A stretch of 64,000 bases of DNA from Hungatella effluvii (GCF_003201875.1 NZ_QJKD01000011.1:181919-245918); one strand, 5' to 3'. Positions 18,109 to 26,759 are shown, counted from the stretch's first letter. Made by a program: numbers and translations. Notes: a model not told the origin generated them from the letters alone.

Positions 18109-19140
18109 ATGAAAAAGAAACATGCATGCATCGCAGTCGTGATAATAGCCGTTATCCTTGTATCGGGCTCCCTGCTTTTCCAAAGCCGAAGCCGCGGTGA
18201 AAAAGAAGAGAAAAAGATGCTCAGGATCGGTGTGACACTTTATCGGGGAGATGACCCATTTATCAATAATATCCGCGGAAAAATGGAGGAGAAGGCAAAA
18301 GTCTATGAGAAGGAGACTGGAGTTAAAGTGATTCTTGATGTGGCGGATGAGAAAGGGAATCAGAATACACAAAACAGCCAGGTGGACCGGTTTATTTCCC
18401 TGGGGGTAGACGTGATCTGTGTCAATATGGTGGACCGCTCATCTGCTTCCTATATTATCAGCAGAGCTATGGATGCCGACATTCCAGTGGTATTTTTCAA
18501 CAGAGAACCGGTGGAAGAGGATATGAGACGTTGGGAGAAGCTTTATTACGTGGGGGAAGATGCCAAGGAATCGGCGGTTTTGCAGGGAAATATTCTGGTG
18601 GAAGCTTATAAGAAAGACCCTGCTGTTCTGGATTTAAATGGTGACGGCAAGGTAAGCTATGTGCTTCTTGAGGGAGAAACGAGCCATCAGGATTCCCTGA
18701 TCAGAACGGAGTGGTCGATTCAGACCTTAAAAGATGGAGGCGTTCCCCTGGAAAAGATCACCGGGGGTATTGCAAACTGGGAGAAGAGCCAGGGCTCCGC
18801 GTGGATGGAGAAATGGCTCGATGAATATCCGGATAAAATCGAGCTCGTGATCAGCAACAATGACGAAATGGCTCTGGGTGCGGCTGACGCGGTGGAGCGG
18901 AAGAAAATCACGAGACCTATCAAGATCGTGGGGATCGACGGAACGCCCCAGGGAATCGAGGGGCTGAGTTCCGGGAAGCTCTTTGGAACCGTGCAGTGTG
19001 ACAGCGAGGAGTACGCAAATGTGGTGTTCCAGATCGCCGCTGCGGCCGGACTTGGACAGAATGTACAGGAAATCGTGAGTTTGGAAGGAGGAAAATACTA
19101 TAATTGCAGGCAGACTGCACTAACAGCCGATAAAAAATAA
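18109..19140 (+). CDS. MglB-like galactose/glucose-binding protein, membrane-anchored
   Basis: 343 aa. Clear MglB-type sequence: IGVTLYRGDDPFINNIRGKM, DVICVNMVDRSSA, VVFFNREP, DLNGDGKVSYVLLEG (the calcium-site-like DxNxDG loop), ELVISNNDEMALGAADA and IVGIDGTPQGIEGL. The N-terminal helix lacks a lipobox, so it is probably anchored rather than released. It has the standard domain order, unlike the neighbour at 19327. GAGGAGAG precedes the ATG. Probable accessory or sensor binding protein for the mgl system. Confidence 0.9.
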   Translation: MKKKHACIAVVIIAVILVSGSLLFQSRSRGEKEEKKMLRIGVTLYRGDDPFINNIRGKMEEKAKVYEKETGVKVILDVADEKGNQNTQNSQVDRFISLGVDVICVNMVDRSSASYIISRAMDADIPVVFFNREPVEEDMRRWEKLYYVGEDAKESAVLQGNILVEAYKKDPAVLDLNGDGKVSYVLLEGETSHQDSLIRTEWSIQTLKDGGVPLEKITGGIANWEKSQGSAWMEKWLDEYPDKIELVISNNDEMALGAADAVERKKITRPIKIVGIDGTPQGIEGLSSGKLFGTVQCDSEEYANVVFQIAAAAGLGQNVQEIVSLEGGKYYNCRQTALTADKK

Positions 19141-19255
19141 AAAGTCTTGTGCATGTTGCGATTCAAACCATGGAAAAACAGGTAAAAAACAGAATATCTA
19201 AGAAATTTTATATAAAAACGAAAAAAATCATATGGAAATATGCCTAAAATAAAGA

Positions 19256-19261
19256 TATAAT
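19256..19261 (+). promoter_or_regulatory. -10 element ahead of the mgl operon
   Basis: A perfect TATAAT lies 66 nt upstream of the 19327 start in an AT-rich 186-base intergenic stretch. TGGAAA at 19233-19238, 17 bases upstream, is a 4-of-6 match to the -35 consensus. The weak -35 is compatible with activation by the upstream AraC-type regulator. Confidence 0.5.
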
Positions 19262-19326
19262 ATGGGTGTCGATGAGGAAAAATGACGAATCGGCAAATAC
19301 TATACTATATCTAGGGAGGATTTATC

Positions 19327-20670
19327 ATGAGATTACTCAAAAAAGTAGTAGCAGTAGGTATGGCGTCCACTATGGTATTTTCCATGGCAGGATGTGGCTC
19401 CAAGACAGCAGAAACACCAACAACAGCAGCTCCGGCAGAGACGACAACCGCCGCAGCAGCAGGAGAGACAACAGCAGCTCCGGCAGAGACAAAAGCCGCT
19501 GATGCAAAAGTGGAGAACAAGGATAAGCCCTTAGTATGGTTTAACCGTCAGCCCTCCAGCAGTGCCACAGGACAGCTTGACATGACGGCGCTGAACTACA
19601 ACAAGGATACATATTACGTAGGTTTCGATGCAAATCAGGGTGCTGAACTTCAGGGTACCATGGTGAAAGAGTACATCGAAAAGAATATTGACACCATCGA
19701 CCGCAACGGTGACGGAGTCATCGGTTATGTTCTGGCTATCGGCGATATCGGACATAACGATTCCATCGCTCGTACAAGAGGCGTTCGTAAGGCCCTTGGA
19801 ACAGCGGTAGAAAAAGACGGCAACATTGTCAGTGATCCGATTGGTACAAACACAGATGGTAAGGCAACAGCCGTACAGGATGGAACACTTGAAGTCGGCG
19901 GAAAGACATATGTCGTTCGCGAACTTGCTTCCCAGGAGATGAAGAACTCCGCAGGAGCTACATGGGATGCAGCGACTGCAGGCAACGGAATTGGCACATG
20001 GTCTTCTTCTTTCGGCGATCAGATTGATATCGTTGCTTCCAACAACGACGGTATGGGAATGTCCATGTTCAACGCATGGTCCAAGGACAACAAAGTTCCT
20101 ACATTTGGTTATGATGCAAACAGTGATGCAGTAGCCGCTATCGCAGAAGGCTACGGCGGAACCATCAGCCAGCATGCAGATGTTCAGGCATACTTAACAC
20201 TTCGTGTTCTTCGCAACGCTCTCGATGGAGTTGATATTGATACTGGTATCGGTACAGCGGACGATGCAGGCAACGTTCTGAGCAGCGATGTATATGTATA
20301 CAAAACAGATGAGCGTTCTTACTATGCATTAAACGTTGCTGTTACAGCAGATAACTATAACGATTTCATGGATTCCACAATGGTTTATGCACCAGTAGCA
20401 AATCAGCTGGATGCTGCTGCCCATCCGGAAAAGAATGTATGGCTGAATATTTACAATTCAGCTGATAACTTCCTGGGTTCAACCTACCAGCCACTTCTTC
20501 AGAAGTACGACAAGCTGCTTAACTTAAAGGTTGAGTACATCGGCGGTGATGGCCAGACAGAGTCCAATATCACAAACCGTCTTGGAAATCCGAGCCAGTA
20601 CGATGCATTTGCAATTAACATGGTTAAGACAGATAACGCGGCTTCTTACACATCTTTACTTGATCAGTAA
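19327..20670 (+). CDS. Circularly permuted MglB-like galactose-binding lipoprotein
   Basis: 447 aa. Signal peptide with lipobox (MVFSMAGC), then an Ala/Thr-rich linker to about residue 60. From P68 the protein begins in the middle of the family fold (PLVWFNRQP, equal to VVFFNREP of the 18109 protein) and continues through DRNGDGVIGYVLAIG, IDIVASNNDGMGMSMFNAW and the C-terminal lobe. The segment that normally comes first (IGVTLYRGDDPF to NMVDRSSA) is found last, at residues 371-447 (VWLNIYNSADNF to INMVKTDNAA). Domain order is therefore rotated. It is the first gene of the mgl operon and its likely high-expression binding protein. GGGAGGA at 19315-19321 supports the ATG. Confidence 0.9.
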   Translation: MRLLKKVVAVGMASTMVFSMAGCGSKTAETPTTAAPAETTTAAAAGETTAAPAETKAADAKVENKDKPLVWFNRQPSSSATGQLDMTALNYNKDTYYVGFDANQGAELQGTMVKEYIEKNIDTIDRNGDGVIGYVLAIGDIGHNDSIARTRGVRKALGTAVEKDGNIVSDPIGTNTDGKATAVQDGTLEVGGKTYVVRELASQEMKNSAGATWDAATAGNGIGTWSSSFGDQIDIVASNNDGMGMSMFNAWSKDNKVPTFGYDANSDAVAAIAEGYGGTISQHADVQAYLTLRVLRNALDGVDIDTGIGTADDAGNVLSSDVYVYKTDERSYYALNVAVTADNYNDFMDSTMVYAPVANQLDAAAHPEKNVWLNIYNSADNFLGSTYQPLLQKYDKLLNLKVEYIGGDGQTESNITNRLGNPSQYDAFAINMVKTDNAASYTSLLDQ

Positions 20671-20698
20671 GATTCACTAATATTAAAGATGGGCAGGC

Positions 20699-20726
20699 TA
20701 TTAGGGAGAAGAGATTCTCCCTAATA
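20699..20726 (+). terminator. mRNA hairpin between the binding-protein and ATPase genes
   Basis: TATTAGGGAGAA and TTCTCCCTAATA form a perfect 12-bp stem closed by GAGA, a GNRA-type tetraloop. No T-run follows, so it is more likely a 3'-end stabiliser or attenuator that raises the amount of binding protein relative to the transporter subunits than a full terminator. Confidence 0.65.
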
Positions 20727-20771
20727 ACCTCTTTTAATAATCAGGCGTTTTTTAGCAGAGGAGTAAAAACA

Positions 20772-22280
20772 ATGGCAGATAAGAAAGATGATATCGTCTT
20801 ATCAATACGCGGTATGAGCAAGTCCTTTGGCCGAAACAGGGTTCTGGACCATATCAATCTGGATGTGAAGCGCGGAACCGTTATGGGGCTTATGGGTGAA
20901 AACGGCGCCGGGAAGTCCACCATGATGAAGTGCCTGTTTGGTACCTACCAGAAGGACGAGGGAAATATCTTCCTGAAAGGAAAGGAAGTAAGCTTTTCCG
21001 GACCGAAGGATGCCCTTGAAAACGGAATTGCAATGGTTCACCAGGAACTGAATCAGTGTCTGGAAAGAAATGTTATTGACAATCTGTTCCTCGGTCGTTA
21101 TCCGGTCAATTCCATGGGGATTGTTGATGAAGGCAGAATGAAAAAGGAAGCTTCCGAGCTTTTCAGAAAGCTGGGCATGACCGTTGACCTTACTCAGCCC
21201 ATGCGGAACATGTCTGTATCACAGAGGCAGATGTGTGAGATTGCCAAGGCAATCTCCTATAATTCCCAGGTAATCGTTCTCGATGAGCCTACTTCCTCCT
21301 TAACGGTACAGGAAGTGGATAAACTTTTCGAGATGATGAGAATGTTAAAAGAGCAGGGAATTGCCCTGATCTACATCTCTCATAAGATGGATGAGATTTT
21401 TGAAATTTGTGATGAGATATCAGTGCTTCGTGACGGCAACCTGGTTATGACAAAGAGCACCAAGGATGCCAACATGAATGAGCTGATTGCGGCCATGGTA
21501 GGCCGTTCACTTGACAACCGGTTCCCTCCGGTTGACAATACCCCCAAGGATGTGATTTTGTCCATCCAGCATTTATCCACGAAGTTTGAACCCCATTTGC
21601 AGGATGTTTCCTTCGATGTAAGAGAAGGGGAGATCTTCGGGCTGTATGGACTGGTGGGCGCAGGGCGTACGGAGCTTCTGGAGACGATCTTTGGTGTCCG
21701 TACCCGAGCCGCAGGGCGTGTTTACTTTAATAAGCGCCTTATGAATTTCGGAAGTGCGAAGGAAGCCATGGAGCATGGATTTGCTATGATCACTGAGGAA
21801 CGAAAGGCCAATGGGCTTTTCCTGAAGGGTGATCTTACGTTTAATACCACCATTGCAAACCTGGAGCAGTATAAGACCGGGATCGCGCTCTCTGATGTAA
21901 AGATGGTAAATGCGACTTCGAAGGAAATCAAAATCATGCATACCAAGTGTATGGGGCCGGACGATATGATATCGAGCCTTTCCGGCGGTAACCAGCAAAA
22001 GGTTATTTTTGGAAAATGGCTGGAACGCGAGCCTCAGGTTTTCATGATGGATGAACCTACAAGAGGGATCGATGTCGGCGCGAAATACGAAATATATGAG
22101 TTGATCATCAATATGGCGAAGCAGGGAAAGACAATTATAGTTGTTTCCTCTGAGATGCCGGAGATTCTGGGAATTACGAACCGTATTGGTGTTATGTCCA
22201 ATGGACGGCTGTCTGGAATTGTGAATACAAAAGAAACAAACCAGGAAGAGCTTTTAAGACTCAGTGCAAAATACCTATAA
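20772..22280 (+). CDS. mglA: Galactose/methyl-galactoside ABC transporter ATP-binding protein
   Basis: 502 aa, the standard length for MglA/RbsA with two fused ABC domains. Domain 1: Walker A GENGAGKS, signature SVSQRQM, Walker B VIVLDEPTSSL. Domain 2: a degenerate P-loop region GLVGAGRTEL, signature SSLSGGNQQKV, Walker B VFMMDEPTRGIDVG. It hydrolyses ATP to drive the permease encoded next. GAGGAG at 20758-20763 precedes the ATG. Confidence 0.94.
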   Translation: MADKKDDIVLSIRGMSKSFGRNRVLDHINLDVKRGTVMGLMGENGAGKSTMMKCLFGTYQKDEGNIFLKGKEVSFSGPKDALENGIAMVHQELNQCLERNVIDNLFLGRYPVNSMGIVDEGRMKKEASELFRKLGMTVDLTQPMRNMSVSQRQMCEIAKAISYNSQVIVLDEPTSSLTVQEVDKLFEMMRMLKEQGIALIYISHKMDEIFEICDEISVLRDGNLVMTKSTKDANMNELIAAMVGRSLDNRFPPVDNTPKDVILSIQHLSTKFEPHLQDVSFDVREGEIFGLYGLVGAGRTELLETIFGVRTRAAGRVYFNKRLMNFGSAKEAMEHGFAMITEERKANGLFLKGDLTFNTTIANLEQYKTGIALSDVKMVNATSKEIKIMHTKCMGPDDMISSLSGGNQQKVIFGKWLEREPQVFMMDEPTRGIDVGAKYEIYELIINMAKQGKTIIVVSSEMPEILGITNRIGVMSNGRLSGIVNTKETNQEELLRLSAKYL

Positions 22281-22292
22281 TGGGGGAGATTG

Positions 22293-23954
22293 ATGGATAT
22301 GGCGAATGGAAATGGTAAGACTCTTACAGCTGAACAGGAACTTAAGCTGCGCCAGCCAATTGAGGATTATGTTGGTAAGATACAGAGTAAGATCGACAGC
22401 CTCAGAGCGGACGGCACAAACAGAGCAGTCGCTCTTCAGAACTCGATTGACGCAATAAAGAGAGACCGCAGCATCACGAAGGGTGAAAAAGAATCCAGGA
22501 TTACAGCGTATAAGGCTGAGCTGGATAAAGCAAAAGCAGTTGAAGCAAAAAATAAAGATGAGATTTCAAAATTAATTTCTGACGCAACAGCGTATCTGAA
22601 GGCACACTTTGATAAGGATTATTATCAGCCGCTGAAGGAGAGCTGTGAGCAGGAAAAGGTGCTCGCAAAGGAAAAGTACAACAAAAAGATTGCGGAGCTG
22701 GAGAAAGAACACCAGAGCACCATGTCAAAGCTTTCTGACCATCAGGAAGTGAAGGATGAAAAGTATGTTCATAAGAACCGGATGTTTGATGCGAAAATGG
22801 ATTTGGAAAAGGAACTTCAGCAGATCAAGGACAGAAGACACGCGGCATTTGTCTGGCAGTATCATCTGATCGACTTACTGCGCATCTCCAAATTCACCTT
22901 CACGGAGTCCAGGGCCCAGAAATGGGAGAACTATAAATATACGTTCAACCGCAGGGAATTTTTACTGCAGAATGGTTTGTATATCGCGATTATCCTGATT
23001 TTTATCGGGCTGTGTATCGCCACGCCGATCATCAAGGGCGTGCCGCTGCTTACCTATAACAATATTTTAAATATTCTTCAGCAGGCTTCCCCGCGTATGT
23101 TCCTTGCACTCGGTGTAGCGGGACTCATTCTCCTTACCGGTACGGACCTTTCCATTGGCCGTATGGTTGGTATGGGTATGACGACTGCAACCATCATTAT
23201 GCACCAGGGCGTCAATACGGGTATGGTTTTCGGCCATGTATTTGATTTTACGGGTCTTCCCATCGGTGTAAGAGTTGTTTTCGCTCTGTTTATGTGTATC
23301 GTTCTGTGTACATGTTTTACCGCAATCGGAGGCTTCTTTACAGCCAGATTCAAGATGCATCCTTTTATTTCAACCATGGCAAACATGCTGGTAATCTTCG
23401 GCCTTGTTACGTATGCGACAAAAGGTGTATCCTTCGGTGCAATTGAATCGTCGATTCCGAAGATGATCATCCCGAGACTGAATGGTTTCCCGACCATCAT
23501 CCTTTGGGCGGTAGCAGCCATTGCAATCGTATGGTTTATCTGGAACAAGACAACATTCGGCAAGAATTTATACGCAGTCGGCGGAAACCCGGAAGCAGCG
23601 GCTGTTTCAGGTATTTCCGTATTCTGGGTAACTATGGGCGCATTTATCCTGGCTGGTATTCTTTACGGCTTTGGCGCATGGCTGGAATGTGCAAGAATGG
23701 TAGGCTCCGGTTCCGCGGCTTATGGCCAGGGCTGGGAGATGGACGCGATCGCAGCCTGTGTAGTGGGCGGCGTATCCTTTACCGGTGGTATTGGTAAGAT
23801 TTCAGGCGTAGTAGTCGGCGTACTTATTTTCACCGTACTGATCTACTCCCTTACTATCCTCGGTATCGACACAAACCTCCAGTTCGTATTTGAAGGTATC
23901 ATCATTATCACGGCAGTAACACTTGACTGTCTGAAATACGTTCAGAAGAAATAA
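22293..23954 (+). CDS. mglC: MglC-type sugar permease with long N-terminal coiled coil
   Basis: 553 aa, about 200 more than a usual MglC (around 336). Residues 1 to about 205 are highly charged and helical, rich in Lys/Glu/Gln (EKEHQSTMSKLSDHQEVKDE) and predicted cytoplasmic coiled coil. The membrane part starts at YIAIILIFIGLCIATPII and has the family blocks GVAGLILLTGTDLSIGRMVG and GGNPEAAAVSGI. GGGGGAG at 22282-22288 serves the ATG at 22293 (a second in-frame ATG is at 22299). The extension may contact MglA or the permuted binding protein's regulatory partners; that is inference. Confidence 0.9.
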   Translation: MDMANGNGKTLTAEQELKLRQPIEDYVGKIQSKIDSLRADGTNRAVALQNSIDAIKRDRSITKGEKESRITAYKAELDKAKAVEAKNKDEISKLISDATAYLKAHFDKDYYQPLKESCEQEKVLAKEKYNKKIAELEKEHQSTMSKLSDHQEVKDEKYVHKNRMFDAKMDLEKELQQIKDRRHAAFVWQYHLIDLLRISKFTFTESRAQKWENYKYTFNRREFLLQNGLYIAIILIFIGLCIATPIIKGVPLLTYNNILNILQQASPRMFLALGVAGLILLTGTDLSIGRMVGMGMTTATIIMHQGVNTGMVFGHVFDFTGLPIGVRVVFALFMCIVLCTCFTAIGGFFTARFKMHPFISTMANMLVIFGLVTYATKGVSFGAIESSIPKMIIPRLNGFPTIILWAVAAIAIVWFIWNKTTFGKNLYAVGGNPEAAAVSGISVFWVTMGAFILAGILYGFGAWLECARMVGSGSAAYGQGWEMDAIAACVVGGVSFTGGIGKISGVVVGVLIFTVLIYSLTILGIDTNLQFVFEGIIIITAVTLDCLKYVQKK

Positions 23955-23982
23955 ACTTATAATACGGTTGGGCGAAAAAAAG

Positions 23983-24029
23983 CATGAAAGAATTGGCTGC
24001 ATACTGGCGCAAATTCTTTCATGTTTTTT
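23983..24029 (+). terminator. mgl operon terminator
   Basis: CATGAAAGAATT (23983-23994) pairs exactly with AATTCTTTCATG (24012-24023), followed by TTTTTT. An A-run (23976-23981) on the other side lets it also act on transcripts from the minus-strand CYTH gene. Confidence 0.9.
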
Positions 24030-24064
24030 GATGGTAAGCTCACTCCAAAGCTTCGTCCTTCAAC

Positions 24065-24529
24065 TCAAAGCAGCTCCATACCTGCCAGCCCCGACAACCG
24101 GCTGTTCTGATACTCCCCGGAGTACGTCACATCCCTCCCAAACCATTCCGGAGGAACAAACGCGTTCGCCTCCTCCTCCGTCTCAAACTCCACTTCCGCC
24201 AGCATAAGCCCCTGAAACTTCCCTTCAAACACATCGAATTCGATAGTCAAATGCGAGCCCACGACAGGAATCAAGTACCGTTTCTTCGTAAGAATATTCC
24301 CATCGGCCTTTCCGATCAAATGCTCATAAGCCTCCTTTGTAAGAGGCAGATTATACTCCTCTCTGGCCAGCTTCCCTCTTGACTTATACGTAAGATAATA
24401 CGTATCATCCTCCCGTCTCACCCGCACCACCGGCTCTGTACACAAGTATCCCTGCTCAATCGCATGATAAGGATACTCTTTATATCCGGGCAGTGGATCA
24501 TTTATAAAAAATTTACGTTCTATTTCCAT
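24065..24529 (-). CDS. CYTH domain protein (triphosphate tunnel metalloenzyme family)
   Basis: 154 aa. The N-terminal MEIERKFFI is the ExExK signature of the CYTH/TTM fold; RVRREDDTYYLTYKS and IEFDVFEGKFQGLMLAEVEFETEEEA provide the charged tunnel strands. Members hydrolyse inorganic triphosphate or other triphosphates with a divalent metal. The frame runs on to 24796 through the palindrome, but GGAGGG seven bases before the ATG at 24529 fixes the start. Stand-alone gene, facing the mgl operon. Confidence 0.9.
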   Translation of the reverse strand: MEIERKFFINDPLPGYKEYPYHAIEQGYLCTEPVVRVRREDDTYYLTYKSRGKLAREEYNLPLTKEAYEHLIGKADGNILTKKRYLIPVVGSHLTIEFDVFEGKFQGLMLAEVEFETEEEANAFVPPEWFGRDVTYSGEYQNSRLSGLAGMELL

Positions 24530-24570
24530 CGATTTCCCTCCATTAAGATATGTGTAATTATTGTAAAAAT

Positions 24571-24576
24571 AGTATA
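24571..24576 (-). promoter_or_regulatory. extended -10 promoter of the CYTH gene
   Basis: On the minus strand the sequence reads TATGGTATACT: a TATACT -10 box preceded by TGG, the extended -10 form, about 42 bases upstream of the CYTH start. No good -35 is visible, as is common with extended -10 promoters. Confidence 0.45.
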
Positions 24577-24656
24577 CCATAGCCCACAAAGAAAATGTAG
24601 GCAAGCCTTTTAATTTATATTTTAATGTTGGTTTTCCCAGCACAGCCAGTACACAG

Positions 24657-24944
24657 CCCCAGGGTTTGCGGTTAGGGCGAGGGGGACGGGGAAGAACCTG
24701 CGACAGTTTCCTTTTCCGAGGCACGCAGGAACTTAAGCCGGAAGGCAGGAAAAAAGGGTGGTGAAATCTGGCCTCCAAGCCAGATTTCAAGTGCACATGG
24801 AGGAGAAGTCCTTCAGGAGTTCTCCGTAATTTGCGCGATCCGCCCTTTTTTCCTGTCTTCCGGCTTTAGTTCCTGCCGCCGAGGAAACAAGAAGCTGTCG
24901 CAGGTTCTCCCCCGTCCCCCTCGCCCTAACCGCAAACCCTGGGG
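24657..24944. repeat. Long palindromic element, copy 1 (candidate structured RNA)
   Basis: 288 bp that fold back on themselves. The outer arms 24657-24706 and 24895-24944 are complementary at 49 of 50 positions. The core (24707-24894) continues with GCAGGAACTTAAGCCGGAAG opposite CTTCCGGCTTTAGTTCCTGC, then contains the hairpins GAAATCTGGC/GCCAGATTTC (24763-24788) and GGAGAA/TTCTCC (24802-24825). The core is homologous to 60580-60759 in inverted orientation, whereas the outer arms are not. It occupies most of the 521-base gap between the divergent genes at 24529 and 25051; the rest of that gap shows only the CYTH promoter. No transposase or coding sequence is credible inside. Confidence 0.88.
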
Positions 24945-25050
24945 CGTACCCCCAAATAATTGTTTCTTCCCAACTCAAGCTGAAACAGTAGATTAAATAC
25001 CCTAAAAGTGGTAATATAAAATCTACAGACAAAAAACAGGAGAATACATC

Positions 25051-26157
25051 ATGAAAAAGAGAGAAAACTGTATTTTTCCCATCTGTCTGCTGCTGGCTCT
25101 GGCGGTCTGCTTTCTGGCGGCGTGTTCGTCTGGAAAAGGCGGGACACAGGAATCGCCGGCGGCGTCGAAAAGTGCGTCCAAAAGTATGTCGGAAAGTGCC
25201 AATGACAGCGGGAAAGGTGCGGATGACAGCGGTGAAAGTGCGGAAGCAGTGGATAAGAAGCTGCGGATCGGCGTCGCCATCTACCGGTACGACGATAATT
25301 TTATGAAGCTGTACCGGGAGGAACTGAGGCAGTATCTGGAGGAAGCGTATAACGCGGAGGTTGTGATGCGGAACGCCAGGGGAGAGCAGGAGGAACAGAT
25401 CTCCCAGGTGAATGAGTTCATCGAGGCCGGATACGACGGGATTATTGTGAATCTGGTGGACACGGACCGGGCGGGTGTGATTGCAGATTCCTGCCATGAG
25501 GCCGGGATTCCCCTTGTATTTATCAACCGGGAGCCGAAGGCGGACGAGCAGGCCAGATGGAAGGCGGAGAAGATGGCGGTTTCCTGCATTGGAACGGATT
25601 CGAAGCAGGCCGGAACCTATCAGGGCGGCATCATACTGGAGACGGAGAAACGCGGAGATTTTAACGGGGATGGAGTCGTGTCCTACGTTATGATTATGGG
25701 AGAAAAGGACAATGAGGACAGCAATTACCGTACCGAGTATTCCATAAAGGCGCTGGAGGACGGCGGCATGAAGACGGAAAAGCTGTTTTCGGGCCATGCT
25801 GACTGGAATAAGGAAGAGGGCCGGAAGCTGGCGGAAAAGGCGCTTGCACTTTATGGCAGGCGGATTGAGGTCATTTTCTGCAACAATGACGCCATGGCCA
25901 ATGGCGCGTGGGAAGCCATCGACGCGGCCGGGCGGAAAACCGGAAAGGACATTTACTTAGTGGGCGTGGATGCCCTGGAGGAGACGGTTCAGTACATCAA
26001 GGAAGGCAAAGTTACGGGAACCGTGTTGAACGACCACACGGGACAGTCTCATACAGCCGCAGATGTGCTGATGAAGATGATTCATGGTGACGAGGCAGAA
26101 ACAAGGTATCTGGTGGATTATGTGAAGATTTCTACCATCAGTACCCTGCAAAAATAA
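25051..26157 (+). CDS. MglB-like sugar-binding lipoprotein
   Basis: 368 aa. Signal peptide with lipobox (LAVCFLAAC), a Ser/Lys-rich linker, then an MglB-type fold in the normal order: IGVAIYRYDDNFMKLYREEL, DGIIVNLVDTDRAG, LVFINREP, DFNGDGVVSYVMIMG, IEVIFCNNDAMANGAWEA, YLVGVDALEETVQYI. No permease or ATPase genes of this family follow it, so it either shares the mgl transporter or supplies ligand to the sensory protein at 28217. ACAGGAG precedes the ATG. Confidence 0.92.
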   Translation: MKKRENCIFPICLLLALAVCFLAACSSGKGGTQESPAASKSASKSMSESANDSGKGADDSGESAEAVDKKLRIGVAIYRYDDNFMKLYREELRQYLEEAYNAEVVMRNARGEQEEQISQVNEFIEAGYDGIIVNLVDTDRAGVIADSCHEAGIPLVFINREPKADEQARWKAEKMAVSCIGTDSKQAGTYQGGIILETEKRGDFNGDGVVSYVMIMGEKDNEDSNYRTEYSIKALEDGGMKTEKLFSGHADWNKEEGRKLAEKALALYGRRIEVIFCNNDAMANGAWEAIDAAGRKTGKDIYLVGVDALEETVQYIKEGKVTGTVLNDHTGQSHTAADVLMKMIHGDEAETRYLVDYVKISTISTLQK

Positions 26158-26179
26158 ACAGACAGAGAGGATTATTATC

Positions 26180-26740
26180 ATGGGAAAAGTATATGCATTT
26201 GTAGCAAACGGATCAGAAGAGGTGGAGCTGCTGGCAGTCGTGGATGTTCTGCTCAGAGGCGGACAGGATGTGAAGCTGGTTTCCATTACAGGAAGTAAAG
26301 ATGTGGTTAGCGCGCATCAGATAAAGCTGCAGGCGGATCTTGAATTTTCCGAGGCAGATTTTTCAGATGCGGATGTTCTGTTTTTACCGGGTGGTATGCC
26401 GGGAACGAGAAATCTGGCAGCTCATGAGGGCTTGTGCGGGGAACTGTTAAAGGCGGATAAGGCTGGAACGAGACTGGCTGCCATCTGTGCCGGCCCCAGC
26501 GTCCTTGGCGGACTGGGAATCCTGGAAGGGAGAAAGGCGACGTGCTACCCAGGCTTTGAAGGCGAACTGAAGGGCGCGGAATATACGAGACAGGGCGTTG
26601 TGACGGATGGCAATGTGACAACCGCACGGGGCCTTGGCTATGCGCTGGATCTGGGAATCGAACTGCTGGCTTTATTGACGGACAGGGAACATGCGGGTCA
26701 GATCAAAGATTCGATCCAGTATGACCAGATTCCAATGTAA
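26180..26740 (+). CDS. DJ-1/PfpI family protein
   Basis: 186 aa. Nucleophile elbow LAAICAGPSVLG with C103, and the conserved glutamate region near residue 15 (NGSEEVELLAVVDVL). FLPGGMPG is the usual loop. Members include protein/nucleotide deglycase-like and redox-sensing proteins; the C-terminal TARGLGYALDLGIELLALL matches the YajL/ThiJ subgroup. GAGAGG precedes the ATG. It sits between two binding-protein genes; its specific role there is unclear. Confidence 0.9.
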   Translation: MGKVYAFVANGSEEVELLAVVDVLLRGGQDVKLVSITGSKDVVSAHQIKLQADLEFSEADFSDADVLFLPGGMPGTRNLAAHEGLCGELLKADKAGTRLAAICAGPSVLGGLGILEGRKATCYPGFEGELKGAEYTRQGVVTDGNVTTARGLGYALDLGIELLALLTDREHAGQIKDSIQYDQIPM

Positions 26741-26759
26741 GGATAAGGATGTGATGGGG

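Noticed and set aside
24530..24796. Open frame extending the CYTH gene upstream through the palindrome (KSGLEARFHHPFF-like peptide)
   Set aside because: The peptide only reflects the palindromic core, which also gives a like peptide at 60680-60898. GGAGGG before 24529 and the family start MEIERK show the true start.
24787..25797. 336-residue minus-strand open frame
   Set aside because: It is antisense to the binding-protein gene at 25051 and the palindrome, with low-complexity Arg/His-rich composition; shadow frame.
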